Source: CAVPWP01 sp963709395 (lineage in GTDB: Bacteria; Pseudomonadota; Alphaproteobacteria; Rhodobacterales; Rhodobacteraceae). From it: DNA of 64,000 bases. Positions 1 through 9,008 of this stretch are shown here, one piece after another. A model generated the notes under the pieces. It was not told the origin of the DNA and searched no databases. It saw only the letters and a program-made list of their open reading frames with translations. The stretch spans positions 189,297-253,296 of the forward strand of contig CAVPWP010000013.1 of NCBI GenBank assembly GCA_963709395.1, in the 5' to 3' direction. The position numbers were made by a program, and so were the translations under genes. Numbering within the stretch: the stretch's first letter is position 1; each line of letters begins with the position of its first letter.

Positions 1-501
1 GGCTTCGCGGCCCTCATGGACGCCATCGTCAGTCAGCAGGTGTCGGTCGCCGCGGCCGACGCGATCTGGAGACGGCTCGACGCCGCAGGCCTGACCCGAC
101 CCGACCAGGTGTTGATTGCCAGCGACGAAGACTTGCGCGCCTGCGGCCTGTCGCGCCAGAAGGCGCGCTATGCCCGTGAACTTGCTCTGGCGGCGATCGA
201 CTACGATGCCCTGTCGGCCCGCCCGACCGACGAGGTGATCACGACGCTTGTGGCGGTTCCCGGAATCGGCCGCTGGACCGCCGAGATCTATGCCATGTTC
301 TCGCTTGGCCGGGCGGATGTCTTCGCGCCTGGTGATCTTGCCCTGCAGGAATCGGCACGGATCCTCTTCGGGCTCGAGGAACGCCCGCGCGAGGCGGCGC
401 TGCGCACCCTGGCCGAGGACTGGCGCCCCTGGCGCGCGGTTGCGGCGCGGTTGCTCTGGGCCTACTACCGGGTGGCCAAGGACCGCGAGGGGACACGATG
501 A
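1..501 (+). CDS. alkA: DNA-3-methyladenine glycosylase II (partial, 5' end outside window)
   Basis: The frame is open from base 1, so the N-terminus lies upstream; 166 C-terminal residues are visible. This is the HhH-GPD base-excision repair fold that cleaves the glycosidic bond of alkylated purines. Visible hallmarks are the helix-hairpin-helix VPGIGRWTAEIYAMFSLGR, followed by FAPGDLALQ, whose Asp is in the position of the AlkA catalytic aspartate. The upstream segment LMDAIVSQQVSV is the usual 'SQQIS' helix of the family. The stop overlaps the next gene's ATG by four bases, suggesting co-transcription with the esterase. No Ada or AlkB partner is visible in the window. Confidence 0.9.
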   Translation, partial: GFAALMDAIVSQQVSVAAADAIWRRLDAAGLTRPDQVLIASDEDLRACGLSRQKARYARELALAAIDYDALSARPTDEVITTLVAVPGIGRWTAEIYAMFSLGRADVFAPGDLALQESARILFGLEERPREAALRTLAEDWRPWRAVAARLLWAYYRVAKDREGTR

Positions 502-1169
502 CCGCCAGCCTGACCGCCAGACGCCGCCCGCCCGCATCCGGAACGACCCGCTCGGCGGTGATCTTCCTGCATGGCTATGGCGCGGACGGGGCCGATCTTC
601 TCGGGCTGGCCGACCCGCTGGCGCCGCATATGCCCGACACCGCCTTCCATGCGCCCGACGCGCCCGAACGCTGCGCGGCCAGCCCGTTCGGTTTCCAGTG
701 GTTCCCGATCCCCTGGATCGACGGGTCGTCCGAGGCCGCGGCAGAGGCGTCGATGGCGACTTCGCTGGCGGCGCTGAGCGCCTATGTTCAAGGGGTGCTC
801 GACTCCGAAGCGCTGGCCGAGGACCGGCTGATCCTCTTCGGCTTTTCGCAAGGCACGATGATGAGTCTGCACCTCGCCCCGCGCTGGCCATCCCCGTTCG
901 CCGGTGTCGTGGGCTTCTCGGGGCGGCTTATGGCGCCTGAGCGCCTCGTGTCTGAAACCGTATCGCGCCCGCCGGTCCTGCTGGTGCACGGCGATGCCGA
1001 CGACGTTGTGCCCTTCGCCGACATGGAACTCGCCGGGCGGGCCCTTTCTGACGCCGGCTTCACCACCTACGCCCACCGGATGGCGGGAACCGGGCATGGC
1101 ATCGCCCCCGACGGGCTGTCGGTCGCGCTGGCGTTCATGCGCGACTGCCTGGGCGGGACGGCGAGGTGA
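498..1169 (+). CDS. Alpha/beta-hydrolase, phospholipase/carboxylesterase family
   Basis: A 223-residue serine hydrolase of the small YpfH/carboxylesterase family. The fold begins with AVIFLHGYGADGADL (oxyanion loop). It has the nucleophile elbow GFSQGTMMSLHLA, an acid residue in LLVHGDADDVVPF and the histidine in AGTGHGIAPDG, so the Ser-Asp-His triad is complete. No signal peptide is seen, so it is probably cytoplasmic. The ATG overlaps the alkA stop (ATGA). The substrate cannot be read from the sequence; family members cleave short acyl esters or lysophospholipids. Confidence 0.85.
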   Translation: MTASLTARRRPPASGTTRSAVIFLHGYGADGADLLGLADPLAPHMPDTAFHAPDAPERCAASPFGFQWFPIPWIDGSSEAAAEASMATSLAALSAYVQGVLDSEALAEDRLILFGFSQGTMMSLHLAPRWPSPFAGVVGFSGRLMAPERLVSETVSRPPVLLVHGDADDVVPFADMELAGRALSDAGFTTYAHRMAGTGHGIAPDGLSVALAFMRDCLGGTAR

Positions 1170-1333
1170 GGCGATGGGGATTACTGTCACCCAATTGTGA
1201 TGGACCTGCGATACCCCTGCGGCAATTTCCACAATCATGTGGGGCTTGCCAGAGGTTAACCGCCAGATATAGTGGCGGTGTTGGAGCTTGAGACAGGGCG
1301 GCGAGACCCGCGCAGAAAGAGGTCCTGACGGCG
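1170..1333. other. Intergenic region with two short inverted repeats
   Basis: No gene is seen here. Two perfect small inverted repeats occur: CCACA-ATCA-TGTGG at 1229-1242 and CCGCCA-GATATAG-TGGCGG at 1260-1278. Neither is followed by a T-run, so they are not convincing intrinsic terminators; they could be operator or leader structures of the HNH gene. This is a visual observation only. Confidence 0.3.
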
Positions 1334-1919
1334 ATGGATGGTGACTTCAGAACGAGTTTCGTGCGCGAGCCGAACAGCCTGCGCCACCACCCGGCACTCG
1401 TGCTCAATGCCGATTACCGCCCGCTGTCATACTACCCGCTGTCGCTCTGGCCCTGGCAGGAGGCGGTGAAGGCGGCCTGGCTCGACCGGGTCGATATCGT
1501 CGCCGAATACGAAGAGGTGGTGCGCAGCCCGTCGACCGTGATCCGAATACCGTCGGTGGTGGTGCTCAAGGATTACGTCCAACCACAGAAGCGCGTGGCC
1601 TTCACGCGCTTCAATCTTTTTCTGAGGGACGAATTCTGCTGCCAGTATTGCGGCGCGAAGGGCGACCTGACCTTCGATCACGTCGTGCCGCGCGCCCGCG
1701 GCGGCATCACAAGCTGGGAAAACGTCGTGGCCGCCTGCGCGCGGTGCAACCTGCGCAAAGGGTCCAAGAGCCTCTCGCAGGCCGGGCATGTCGCTGCGCC
1801 GCGCCCCGCGCCAGCCCGGCGCCGAGGAACTGCGCAACCAGGGACGAAAGTTTCCGCCCAACCACCTGCATGAAACCTGGCTCGATTTCCTGTACTGGGA
1901 TGCCGTGCTGGAAGCCTGA
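1334..1919 (+). CDS. HNH endonuclease (apparent +1 frameshift near 1784-1786)
   Basis: A small HNH nuclease of the type found next to housekeeping genes in Rhodobacteraceae. The zinc-knuckle/HNH core is CCQYCGAKGDLTFDHVVPRA followed by CARCNLRKG. After the run of Gs in gccgggcatg (1784-1786) the open frame continues into a basic low-complexity tail. Removing one G gives the expected end with a conserved HETWLDFLYWDAVLEA terminus and TGA at 1917-1919. The corrected length is 194 residues. The in-frame product without correction (179 aa, stop at 1873) has a nonsense tail. Substrate unknown. Confidence 0.8.
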
Positions 1920-2051
1920 GCGGGACGCTCCCAAGCCGCCTCATTCGCGGACACGGTGGTTTTCCTCTGCCCGGCGGTCTGAGAGTTGTGATCACCGCGC
2001 GCTTCGCTAGACTTGCAGGGCAAGCGCCGCTATAGCGCGGGCATTCTGTCT

Positions 2052-2063
2052 GTTAGCGCTAAC
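2052..2063. promoter_or_regulatory. Palindromic LacI-type operator upstream of zwf
   Basis: GTTAGCGCTAAC is a perfect 12-bp palindrome with a central CG step, ending 14 bp before the zwf ATG. The form TGTTAGCGCTAACR is typical of LacI/GalR-family sugar regulators in alphaproteobacteria. Its position at the expected transcription start implies repression of zwf-pgl-pgi. The regulator gene is not in the window. Confidence 0.6.
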
Positions 2064-2077
2064 GAACCGGAGCTCCC

Positions 2078-3533
2078 ATGGTCTCGCGCGTCATTCCGGT
2101 CGATCCCTTCGACCTCGTCATCTTCGGTGGGACTGGCGATCTTGCCCAGAAGAAGATCCTGCCTGGCCTTTTCCGGCGCTTCGCCGATGGCCAGATGCCC
2201 GCCGAGGCCCGGGTCATCGGCGCCGCGCGATCGGACCTGTCGGCCGCTGACTATCGCGCGATGGTCCGCACCGCCATCACCGAGGCGATCCCCGATGGCA
2301 GGCGCGACGAGTCCATGCTCGACCCTTTTCTCGACCGCATCGACTATGTCGCGGTGGACGCGACCGGAACCGCTGGCTGGTCCGAGCTTGCCGGCCTCGT
2401 GCGCAAGGATGTGATCCGCGCCTTCTACTTTTCGGTCGCGCCCAGCCTCTTCGGGGCGCTGGCCGACCGGCTGAACGAACACCGCATCGCCTCGCGGCAC
2501 TGCCGCATCGTCGTGGAAAAGCCGTTCGGCCGCGACCTGGCCTCGGCCAGGGAACTCAACGCCACCCTCGCGCGGCATTTCACCGAGGAACAGATCTACC
2601 GCATCGACCACTACCTCGGAAAGGAGACCGTGCAGAACCTGATGGCGGTCCGTTTCGCCAACGTCCTGTTCGAGCCGCTTGTGGAACGCGCAATACGTCG
2701 ATCACGTCCAGATCACCGTGGCCGAGACGGTGGGCGTCGGCGGGCGCGGGGCCTATTACGACAAGTCGGGCGCGATGCGGGACATGGTGCAGAACCATCT
2801 GATGCAGCTTCTCTGCCTCATCGCGATGGAACCGCCCAGCCGGTTCGACCCCGATGCGGTGCGCGACGAAAAGCTCAAGGTGATCCGCGCCCTCGACCCG
2901 GTCGATCCCAAGGACATCGTGCGCGGCCAGTACGCGGGCAACGACACCAAGCCCGGCTACCCCGAAGAGGCCGAGAACCCCGAGAGCCTGACCGAAAGCT
3001 TCATCGCGCTGCGGTTGGGAATCTCGAACTGGCGATGGGCGGGCACGCCGTTCTACCTGCGCACCGGCAAGCGGCTGAAGGCGCGGGCCTCGGAAATCGC
3101 CATCGTCTTCAAGGATGCGCCCCACGCCATTTTCGGGCAGGAGGCCGGGACCCATTGCAACATCCTGTCGATCCGCCTGCAGCCCAACGAGGGCATCACC
3201 CTCGGGGTGACCATCAAGGAACCCGGGCCGGGCGGGATGCGCCTTCTCGACGTGCCGCTCGACATGTCCTTCGCCGACGCGCTTGGAGCCGAGGCGACCG
3301 AGGTGCCCGACGCCTATGAACGCCTGATCATGGATGTGATCCGGGGCAACCAGACCCTTTTCATGCGCGGCGACGAGGTCGAGGCGGCCTGGGCCTGGAC
3401 CGACCCGCTGATCGAAGGCTGGACCTTGCGCGGCGACGCGCCCAAGCCCTACGACATCGGCTCGACCGGGCCCGAGGAGGCCGCGATCCTCATGCACCGG
3501 GCGGGCCGCAAGTGGCGGGAGATCCGGCCATGA
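2078..3533 (+). CDS. zwf: Glucose-6-phosphate 1-dehydrogenase (apparent +1 frameshift near 2679-2681)
   Basis: Oxidises glucose 6-phosphate to 6-phosphogluconolactone, feeding the Entner-Doudoroff and pentose-phosphate routes. The N-terminal NADP-binding motif is VIFGGTGDLAQKKILPGL. The active-site signature is RIDHYLGKETVQNLMAVRFAN. The frame breaks at cgagccgcttgtggaacg: the expected FEPLWNAQYVDHVQIT is recovered by removing one base, and the downstream frame then runs uninterrupted to TGA at 3531-3533. The corrected length is 484 residues, normal for G6PD. It is first gene of a zwf-pgl-pgi operon, and the pgl ATG overlaps its stop. Confidence 0.93.
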
Positions 3534-4201
3534 AACTTGTCGAATACCCGGACCGCGAGATGATGATGATCGACCTCGCGAACGCGCTGGCCGGTGCGAT
3601 CAACGCGCGGCTGATGCCGGGGAACCGCTGCACGCTGGTCGTGCCGGGGGGGACCACGCCGGGGCCCGTGTTCGAGGCGCTGTGTGCGGCGTCGCTTGAC
3701 TGGGACCGGGTCGATGTCTTTCTGAGTGACGAGCGCTGGGTGGCCGAGGACGACGCAAGGTCGAACGCCGGGCTGCTGCGCCGGACCCTGCTCCGCAACC
3801 GGGCGTCGGGCGCGCGCTTCCACCCGTTCTTTCGCGCCGGGCGGACACCCGAAGAGGCGGCGCCGGATCTCTCGGAGGAAATCGCGCCGCTGCTGCCCAT
3901 CGACGTGCTTCTCCTGGGCATGGGGGCCGATATGCACACCGCCTCGCTGTTTCCGCGGGCGGACGGGCTTGCCGCGGCGCTGGCCCCGGACGCCCCCGCC
4001 GTGCTGCCCATCGTTGACCCCGGAACAGGCGAGGCGCGGGTGACGCTGACCGCGCCCGTGCTTGACCAGGCGATGTCGAAGCACGTCCTGATCACCGGCG
4101 CCGAGAAACGCGCGGCCCTTGAGCGTGCCGCAGGCCTCTCGCCGGACAAGGCGCCGATCCGGGCGGTCTGGAGCAACATGACGGTGCATTGGGCGGAGTA
4201 G
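3530..4201 (+). CDS. pgl: 6-phosphogluconolactonase
   Basis: Hydrolyses 6-phosphogluconolactone made by Zwf. It is a 223-residue protein of the DevB/NagB-like fold, with TLVVPGGTTPGPVFEAL near the N-terminus and DVFLSDERWVAEDDARSNAG as the phosphosugar-binding signature. LLGMGADMHTASLFP forms the substrate loop. I chose ATG 3530, which overlaps the zwf stop (ATGA), rather than a GTG at 3512 that lies within zwf. The gene sits four bases before pgi. Confidence 0.93.
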   Translation: MKLVEYPDREMMMIDLANALAGAINARLMPGNRCTLVVPGGTTPGPVFEALCAASLDWDRVDVFLSDERWVAEDDARSNAGLLRRTLLRNRASGARFHPFFRAGRTPEEAAPDLSEEIAPLLPIDVLLLGMGADMHTASLFPRADGLAAALAPDAPAVLPIVDPGTGEARVTLTAPVLDQAMSKHVLITGAEKRAALERAAGLSPDKAPIRAVWSNMTVHWAE

Positions 4202-4205
4202 GGAC

Positions 4206-5825
4206 ATGACTGTGAACTGGCCAGGCCTCCGCACCGCCGCGACCGCCGCCCGCGACCGCAGCATGCGCGCTCTCCTCAATGATGCCGATCGGGCACGGGA
4301 CTTCTCGATCGAGGCGGGGGGCCTCCTTTTCGACTATTCAAAGACCCACATGGACCGCGCCGACCGTGATCTCCTGATCGGTCTTTATCGCGAGGCGGGC
4401 GTCGAGGACCGACGCGATGCGATGTTCGCCGGAGAGAAGATCAACGAGACCGAGGGGCGCGCGGTCCTGCACACGGCGCTGCGCAATCTCGACGGCGGGC
4501 CGGTTCTGGTCGACGGGCAGGACGTCATGCCGGGGGTGCTGGACACGCTCGACCGCATGGGACGCTTCGCCGAGGATGTGCGCACGGGCCGGTTCACGGG
4601 GGCGGGCGGGGCGATCACCGATGTCGTCAACATCGGGATCGGCGGGTCCGACCTTGGCCCGGCGATGGCGGTGCAGGCGATGGCACCCTATCACGATGGG
4701 CCGCGCTGCCATTTCGTGTCGAACATCGACGGGGCGCATGTGGCCGACATCCTGCGCCCGCTCGACCCTGCGCGGACGCTGGTCATCGTGGCCTCGAAGA
4801 CCTTCACCACGATCGAGACGATGACCAATGCGGCGACGGCGAAAGCCTGGATGAGCGATGCCGTCATGACCCCTGCGAACCAGTTCGCGGCCCTGTCCTC
4901 GGCCACCGACCGCACAGGTGCCTTCGGGATCGACCCCGCGCGGGTCTTCGGCTTCGAGGACTGGGTCGGCGGGCGCTATTCGATGTGGGGGCCGATCGGG
5001 TTGTCGCTGATGATCGCCATCGGCCGCGACGCTTTCCTGGCCTTCCTGCGCGGCGCGCAGGATATGGACCGCCACTTCTGTGCCGCTGAACCTCAGGAAA
5101 GCCTGCCGGTGATGCTGGCCCTGACCGGCATCTGGCACCACCAGGGCATGGGTCTGCCGACCCGGGCCGTGCTGCCCTATGAACAGCGTCTGGCGCGGCT
5201 GCCGGCCTATCTCCAGCAGCTCGAGATGGAATCGAACGGCAAGCGGACCATGATGGACGGCGGGCCCGTGCCGGTCGACACGGTCCCGGTGGTCTGGGGC
5301 GAGCCGGGCACGAACGGGCAGCATGCCTTCTACCAGATGATCCACCAGGGCACGCAGGTCGTGCCGTGCGAGTTCCTTCTGGGCGCCGAGGGGCACGAGC
5401 CCGAACTGGCCCATCACCACCAGCTTCTGGTCGCCAACTGCCTGGCGCAGTCCGAGGCGCTGATGAAGGGCCGGACCCTGGCCGAGGCCGAGGCGCTGAT
5501 GGCGGCCGCCGGCTTCGAGGGGGCCGAGCGGGCCCGGCAGGCGGCGCACCGGGTGTTTCCGGGCAACCGGCCCTCGGTCACGCTGATCTACCCCAAGCTG
5601 ACGCCGTTCGTTCTGGGCCAGATCGTCGCCCTTTACGAGCACCGCACCTTCGTCGAAGGCGCGATGCTGGGCATCAACTCGTTCGACCAGTGGGGGGTGG
5701 AACTGGGCAAGGAACTGGCCCGCGCGCTCGAACCGGTCGTGGCGGGAGAAAGTGCCGGGAACGGCCTCGACCCCTCGACCCGCGCCTTGGTGGCGGCGGT
5801 GCGGCGGATGGCCGGATCAGCCTGA
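4206..5825 (+). CDS. pgi: Glucose-6-phosphate isomerase
   Basis: Interconverts glucose 6-phosphate and fructose 6-phosphate. The 539 residues match the long bacterial PGI form. Landmarks are VNIGIGGSDLGPAMAVQAM, ASKTFTTIETMTNA for phosphate binding, and GGRYSMWGPIGLS. The catalytic-base region reads QLEMESNGKRTM, followed by WGEPGTNGQHAFYQMIHQGT, and the C-terminal signature is INSFDQWGVELGKELA. It is the last gene of zwf-pgl-pgi, with tight spacing and no separate promoter visible. Confidence 0.96.
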   Translation: MTVNWPGLRTAATAARDRSMRALLNDADRARDFSIEAGGLLFDYSKTHMDRADRDLLIGLYREAGVEDRRDAMFAGEKINETEGRAVLHTALRNLDGGPVLVDGQDVMPGVLDTLDRMGRFAEDVRTGRFTGAGGAITDVVNIGIGGSDLGPAMAVQAMAPYHDGPRCHFVSNIDGAHVADILRPLDPARTLVIVASKTFTTIETMTNAATAKAWMSDAVMTPANQFAALSSATDRTGAFGIDPARVFGFEDWVGGRYSMWGPIGLSLMIAIGRDAFLAFLRGAQDMDRHFCAAEPQESLPVMLALTGIWHHQGMGLPTRAVLPYEQRLARLPAYLQQLEMESNGKRTMMDGGPVPVDTVPVVWGEPGTNGQHAFYQMIHQGTQVVPCEFLLGAEGHEPELAHHHQLLVANCLAQSEALMKGRTLAEAEALMAAAGFEGAERARQAAHRVFPGNRPSVTLIYPKLTPFVLGQIVALYEHRTFVEGAMLGINSFDQWGVELGKELARALEPVVAGESAGNGLDPSTRALVAAVRRMAGSA

Positions 5826-5847
5826 GCATCCTTGCGGGGCATCCCGC

Positions 5848-6321
5848 TCAGCGGTCGTCCCGGGCCGCGTCCCGGTCGACAAAGACCTGACGCTGGGCGT
5901 CGGTCAGCGGCACCTTCCTCTCGCCCGTGCGGTCGGTCATCACCACCACGGCACTTCCGGTGGTGCACAGCCGACCGCGGCACCAGACCGCGTACTCCTT
6001 GCGGAAACTGTTGGTGCGAAAGCTCTCGCAGCGGGCCGTGACGATGTAGTCGTCGTTGAGGAACATCGGCGCGTGATACTCGCAGGACAGCGCGCGCAAG
6101 ACAAAGGTCGGGTCCTCGGGCCGGTAGTGCGACAGATCGTAGGCCGCCATGTAAAGCACGCGCAGCGTCTCGAACCAGCGCAGGTAGGCGGTGTTGTTGA
6201 CGTGGTTGAGCGCATCAAGCTCGTAGAACCGCACCCGATCGGCCTGCCCGAAGGCCCAGGGGGCGGGGACGCCGGCGGCGCGAAGCGTGTCGGACGACAG
6301 GGGGGTGAGGTATTCGGTCAT
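5848..6321 (-). CDS. Acyl-CoA thioesterase, 4HBT hot-dog fold
   Basis: About 157 residues of the YbgC/4-hydroxybenzoyl-CoA thioesterase family. The segment VRFYELDALNHVNNTAYLRWFE carries the family's Asp and HVNN motif. An ATG at 6336 is also in frame, but it lies in the CCA end of tRNA-Gly, so the ATG at 6321 is the more likely start. The gene is convergent with pgi. The acyl substrate is not predictable. Confidence 0.82.
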   Translation of the reverse strand: MTEYLTPLSSDTLRAAGVPAPWAFGQADRVRFYELDALNHVNNTAYLRWFETLRVLYMAAYDLSHYRPEDPTFVLRALSCEYHAPMFLNDDYIVTARCESFRTNSFRKEYAVWCRGRLCTTGSAVVVMTDRTGERKVPLTDAQRQVFVDRDAARDDR

Positions 6322-6335
6322 CTCGGGAAACTGCA

Positions 6336-6409
6336 TGGAGCGGGTGAAGGGAATCGAACCCTCGTCGTAAGCTTGGGAAGCTTCTGCTCTGCCATTGAGC
6401 TACACCCGC
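6336..6409 (-). tRNA. tRNA-Gly (anticodon CCC)
   Basis: The minus strand folds as a 74-nt cloverleaf: acceptor GCGGGTG pairs with CACCCGC. The D-arm is GCTCAATGGCAGAGC, the anticodon loop is TTCCCAA (CCC, reading GGG codons), and the T-loop lies in GGGTTCGATTCCC. Discriminator T and an encoded CCA follow. The outermost anticodon-stem pair is a G-A mismatch. Confidence 0.93.
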
Positions 6410-6527
6410 CAGCAATTCCCGTGAGATACGCCGCGTCCCGTGCCGCGTCAAGCGGCAGGGGGCAAGGCTACTGCGGGCAAGCGATATGACTGAAGGACGC
6501 TGTCCGTCGTGAGGACGGCCGGCTCTC

Positions 6528-8570
6528 TCAGCCACGTCGCCGCCGCCGATTGCGCCCGTCCGACCCGCCGCCCCCGGTGTTGAACCCCACATCGGGCAGG
6601 ACCGTCACCGCGCGCAGGTTCGGGAAGGGCGCCGTGGCGTGCGGGATCGCGTTGGCGGCAACGAAGTGCTCCTGAAAGCGCGGCTCGATCGCGGTCTCGA
6701 CCTTCACGATCTTCGCAACGTCGGCCTCGATCCGGGCGCGGGCCGTCACGTCGCAGAGTGCGATCCGCGCCCCGGTGCCAGCGGCGTTCCCGGCCGAGGT
6801 GACCTTGTCGAGCGGCGCGTCGGGAATCATGCCCAGCACCATCGCGTGCTTTGGGCTGATATGCGCGCCGAAGGCCCCGGCCAGCACCACGCGGTCGACG
6901 CTGTCCACGCCGATCTCGTCCATCAGCAGGCGCGCGCCCGCGTATAGCGCCGACTTGGCAAGCTGGATCGCCCGGATGTCGCCCTGGGTGACCAGGATCA
7001 GAGGCCCGCCCTCGGCCCTGCCGTCGTGCAGGACATAGGACCAGGTCCGGCCGTCCGGGGTGATGCGGTCGCTGCCGGTCTGGTCGGGCGATCCGATCAG
7101 GCCCGAGGGATCGAGAAGTCCCGCCATCCGCATCTCGGCCACGGCCTCGATGATGCCCGACCCGCAGATGCCGGTGATGCCGGTGGTGGCCGTTGCGGCG
7201 TCGAAGTCCGGATCGTCCGACCACAGGTCGCAGCCGATGACCTTGAAGCGGGGGATCTTGGTGGCGGGATCGATCTCGACCCGTTCGATGGCGCCGGGGG
7301 CGGCGCGCTGACCGCTCGAGATCTGGGCGCCCTCGAAGGCGGGGCCGGTCGGCGACGAACAGGCCAGCACCCGCTCGCGGCTGCCCAGCAGGATCTCGGC
7401 GTTGGTGCCCACGTCGACGACGAGGACGAGGTCCTCCGAGGTCTGGGGCGATTCCGACAGCGCCACGGCGGCGGCATCTGCCCCCACATGTCCGGCGATG
7501 CAGGGCAGGACATAGGCGCGTGCGGCGGGGTTCACGCCGCTGATGCCCAGTTCGGCCATGGCAAGGTCGATCGCGTCCGAGGTGGCAAGCGCGAAGGGCG
7601 CCTGTCCAAGCTCGACCGGGTCGATGCCCAGAAGGAGATGGTGCATCACCGGATTGCAGACAAAGACCGACTCGACGATCTGGCGCGCCTCGATCCCGGC
7701 ATCGGCGGCAAGTCCGGCGGCCAGCGTGCCGATGGCCTCGCGCACGACCGCCGTCATCTCGACGTCGCCGCCGGGGTTCATCATGGCGTAGCTCACCCGG
7801 CTCATCAGGTCTTCGCCAAAGCGGATCTGCGGGTTCATCACCCCGGCCGAGGCCGCGACCTGCCCGTTGCGCAGGTCTGTCAGATGGGCGGCGATGGTGG
7901 TCGAGCCAAGGTCGATGGCAAGGCCGTAAAGCCGCCCCTCCCAGAACCCGGGCCAGAGGTCGAGGATGCGGTGCGCCTCGTCGTGGTTGCCCTTGTGAAG
8001 CGCCACGGTGACGGACCACTTGCCCTGGCGCAACGCAGGCTGGAGGCGCGACAGGACCGTCAGCGGGGCGGTGACGCCGCCGATCCCCCAGTCGCGGGCC
8101 AGCGCGGCCTTCAGGCGCTCGAAATCGCCGGTGGGTTCGTGCATGTCGGGTTCGGCCACCTCGACATAGTAGAGGCGGGTGGCGGGATTCATCTCGATCA
8201 CCCGGTCCGAGGCCGACTTGCGGATGACCTGTTTGTGGACCTGGCTTTCGGGCGGCACGTCGATGACGATGTCGCCCAGGATCTGCGCCTGGCAGCCAAG
8301 GCGGCGGCCGGAGGCAAGCCCGCGTTTCTCGTCATAGCGCGCCTCGACCGCGTTCCAGTCCGACAGCGCGCCCTCGCGCACGGTGACGCCATGCTTCGGG
8401 AAATCGCCATAGGCCGGGCTGACCTGGCATTTCGAACAGATGCCGCGCCCGCCGCAGACCGAATCAAGGTCGACGCCCAGCTGGCGTGCAGCGGTCAGGA
8501 CCGGTGTGCCGACCGGCACCCGGCCGCGCTTGCCCGAGGGCGTGAAGATCACAAGCGCGTTGTCGCTCAT
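6528..8570 (-). CDS. RACo/RamA-like reductive activator of corrinoid proteins (2Fe-2S ferredoxin plus ASKHA ATPase)
   Basis: A 680-residue protein. Residues 1-100 form a 2Fe-2S ferredoxin domain with Cys39, Cys45, Cys48 (CGGRGICSKC) and Cys93. The remainder is the DUF4445/RACo module with an actin-like ATPase: phosphate loops GLAIDLGSTTIAAH and VLVVDVGTNAEILLG, and a later VVLAGAFGAHISP. Family members use ATP to re-reduce inactive cob(II)alamin on a partner corrinoid protein. The ATG at 8570 has an AAGGAG ribosome site; an upstream in-frame start is not preceded by one. Neighbouring methyl-THF genes suggest the partner is a methionine-synthase corrinoid protein. The C-terminus is Gly/Arg-rich (GGGGSDGRNRRRRRG). 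Confidence 0.88.
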   Translation of the reverse strand: MSDNALVIFTPSGKRGRVPVGTPVLTAARQLGVDLDSVCGGRGICSKCQVSPAYGDFPKHGVTVREGALSDWNAVEARYDEKRGLASGRRLGCQAQILGDIVIDVPPESQVHKQVIRKSASDRVIEMNPATRLYYVEVAEPDMHEPTGDFERLKAALARDWGIGGVTAPLTVLSRLQPALRQGKWSVTVALHKGNHDEAHRILDLWPGFWEGRLYGLAIDLGSTTIAAHLTDLRNGQVAASAGVMNPQIRFGEDLMSRVSYAMMNPGGDVEMTAVVREAIGTLAAGLAADAGIEARQIVESVFVCNPVMHHLLLGIDPVELGQAPFALATSDAIDLAMAELGISGVNPAARAYVLPCIAGHVGADAAAVALSESPQTSEDLVLVVDVGTNAEILLGSRERVLACSSPTGPAFEGAQISSGQRAAPGAIERVEIDPATKIPRFKVIGCDLWSDDPDFDAATATTGITGICGSGIIEAVAEMRMAGLLDPSGLIGSPDQTGSDRITPDGRTWSYVLHDGRAEGGPLILVTQGDIRAIQLAKSALYAGARLLMDEIGVDSVDRVVLAGAFGAHISPKHAMVLGMIPDAPLDKVTSAGNAAGTGARIALCDVTARARIEADVAKIVKVETAIEPRFQEHFVAANAIPHATAPFPNLRAVTVLPDVGFNTGGGGSDGRNRRRRRG

Positions 8571-8690
8571 CGAACCGCTCCTTTTCCGGGCGCGGCGCCG
8601 ATTGTGCGCCGCGAGGTGGTGCATGAACGCCACGCCACGCGCCGGTGGCCGCCGTCGGCGAGACCCCGCCTAACGCCCATTTGAGGGGAC

Positions 8691-9002
8691 ATGGTATCGA
8701 GTGATCCGTTCAACTTTTCATCTTTCGCTGCCATGCCATTTGATCCATTCGATCCCGCCATCGCCCTTGCCTACGCCGGGCTGCAGGTAGCCGCCCTTGT
8801 CTTCTTTCGCGGGGCCTGGGCGCGCGCCGCCGCTGTGCCGGCCGTCTTCATGGCGCTTGCGCTTGCCCTCTTCATCCTGAGCATGCCCGCCGATCTGCCG
8901 CTGGCCGTCCTGCCCCTTGCGCTAGGCCTGCCGGTCGCGGGGCTTTACCTCGCCGCGCTTTGGCTGGCCCGGGCCGCAGCCGCGTTGCGCCGGATCGTCT
9001 GA
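8691..9002 (+). CDS. Small membrane protein of unknown function
   Basis: 103 residues with about three hydrophobic helices (around residues 25-42, 46-63 and 69-92) and a short basic end. A GAGGGG ribosome site lies just before the ATG at 8691; a second ATG at 8733 has no such site. No family is recognised. It sits on the opposite strand between two genes of the corrinoid cluster and is convergent with the methyltransferase (six bases between stops). Confidence 0.55.
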   Translation: MVSSDPFNFSSFAAMPFDPFDPAIALAYAGLQVAALVFFRGAWARAAAVPAVFMALALALFILSMPADLPLAVLPLALGLPVAGLYLAALWLARAAAALRRIV

Positions 9003-9008
9003 CGCGCC

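Noticed and set aside
7026..8684. A 552-codon plus-strand frame opposite the RACo-like gene
   Set aside because: Antisense to a gene with clear ferredoxin and ATPase motifs; the translated product is low-complexity Arg/Gly/Asp.
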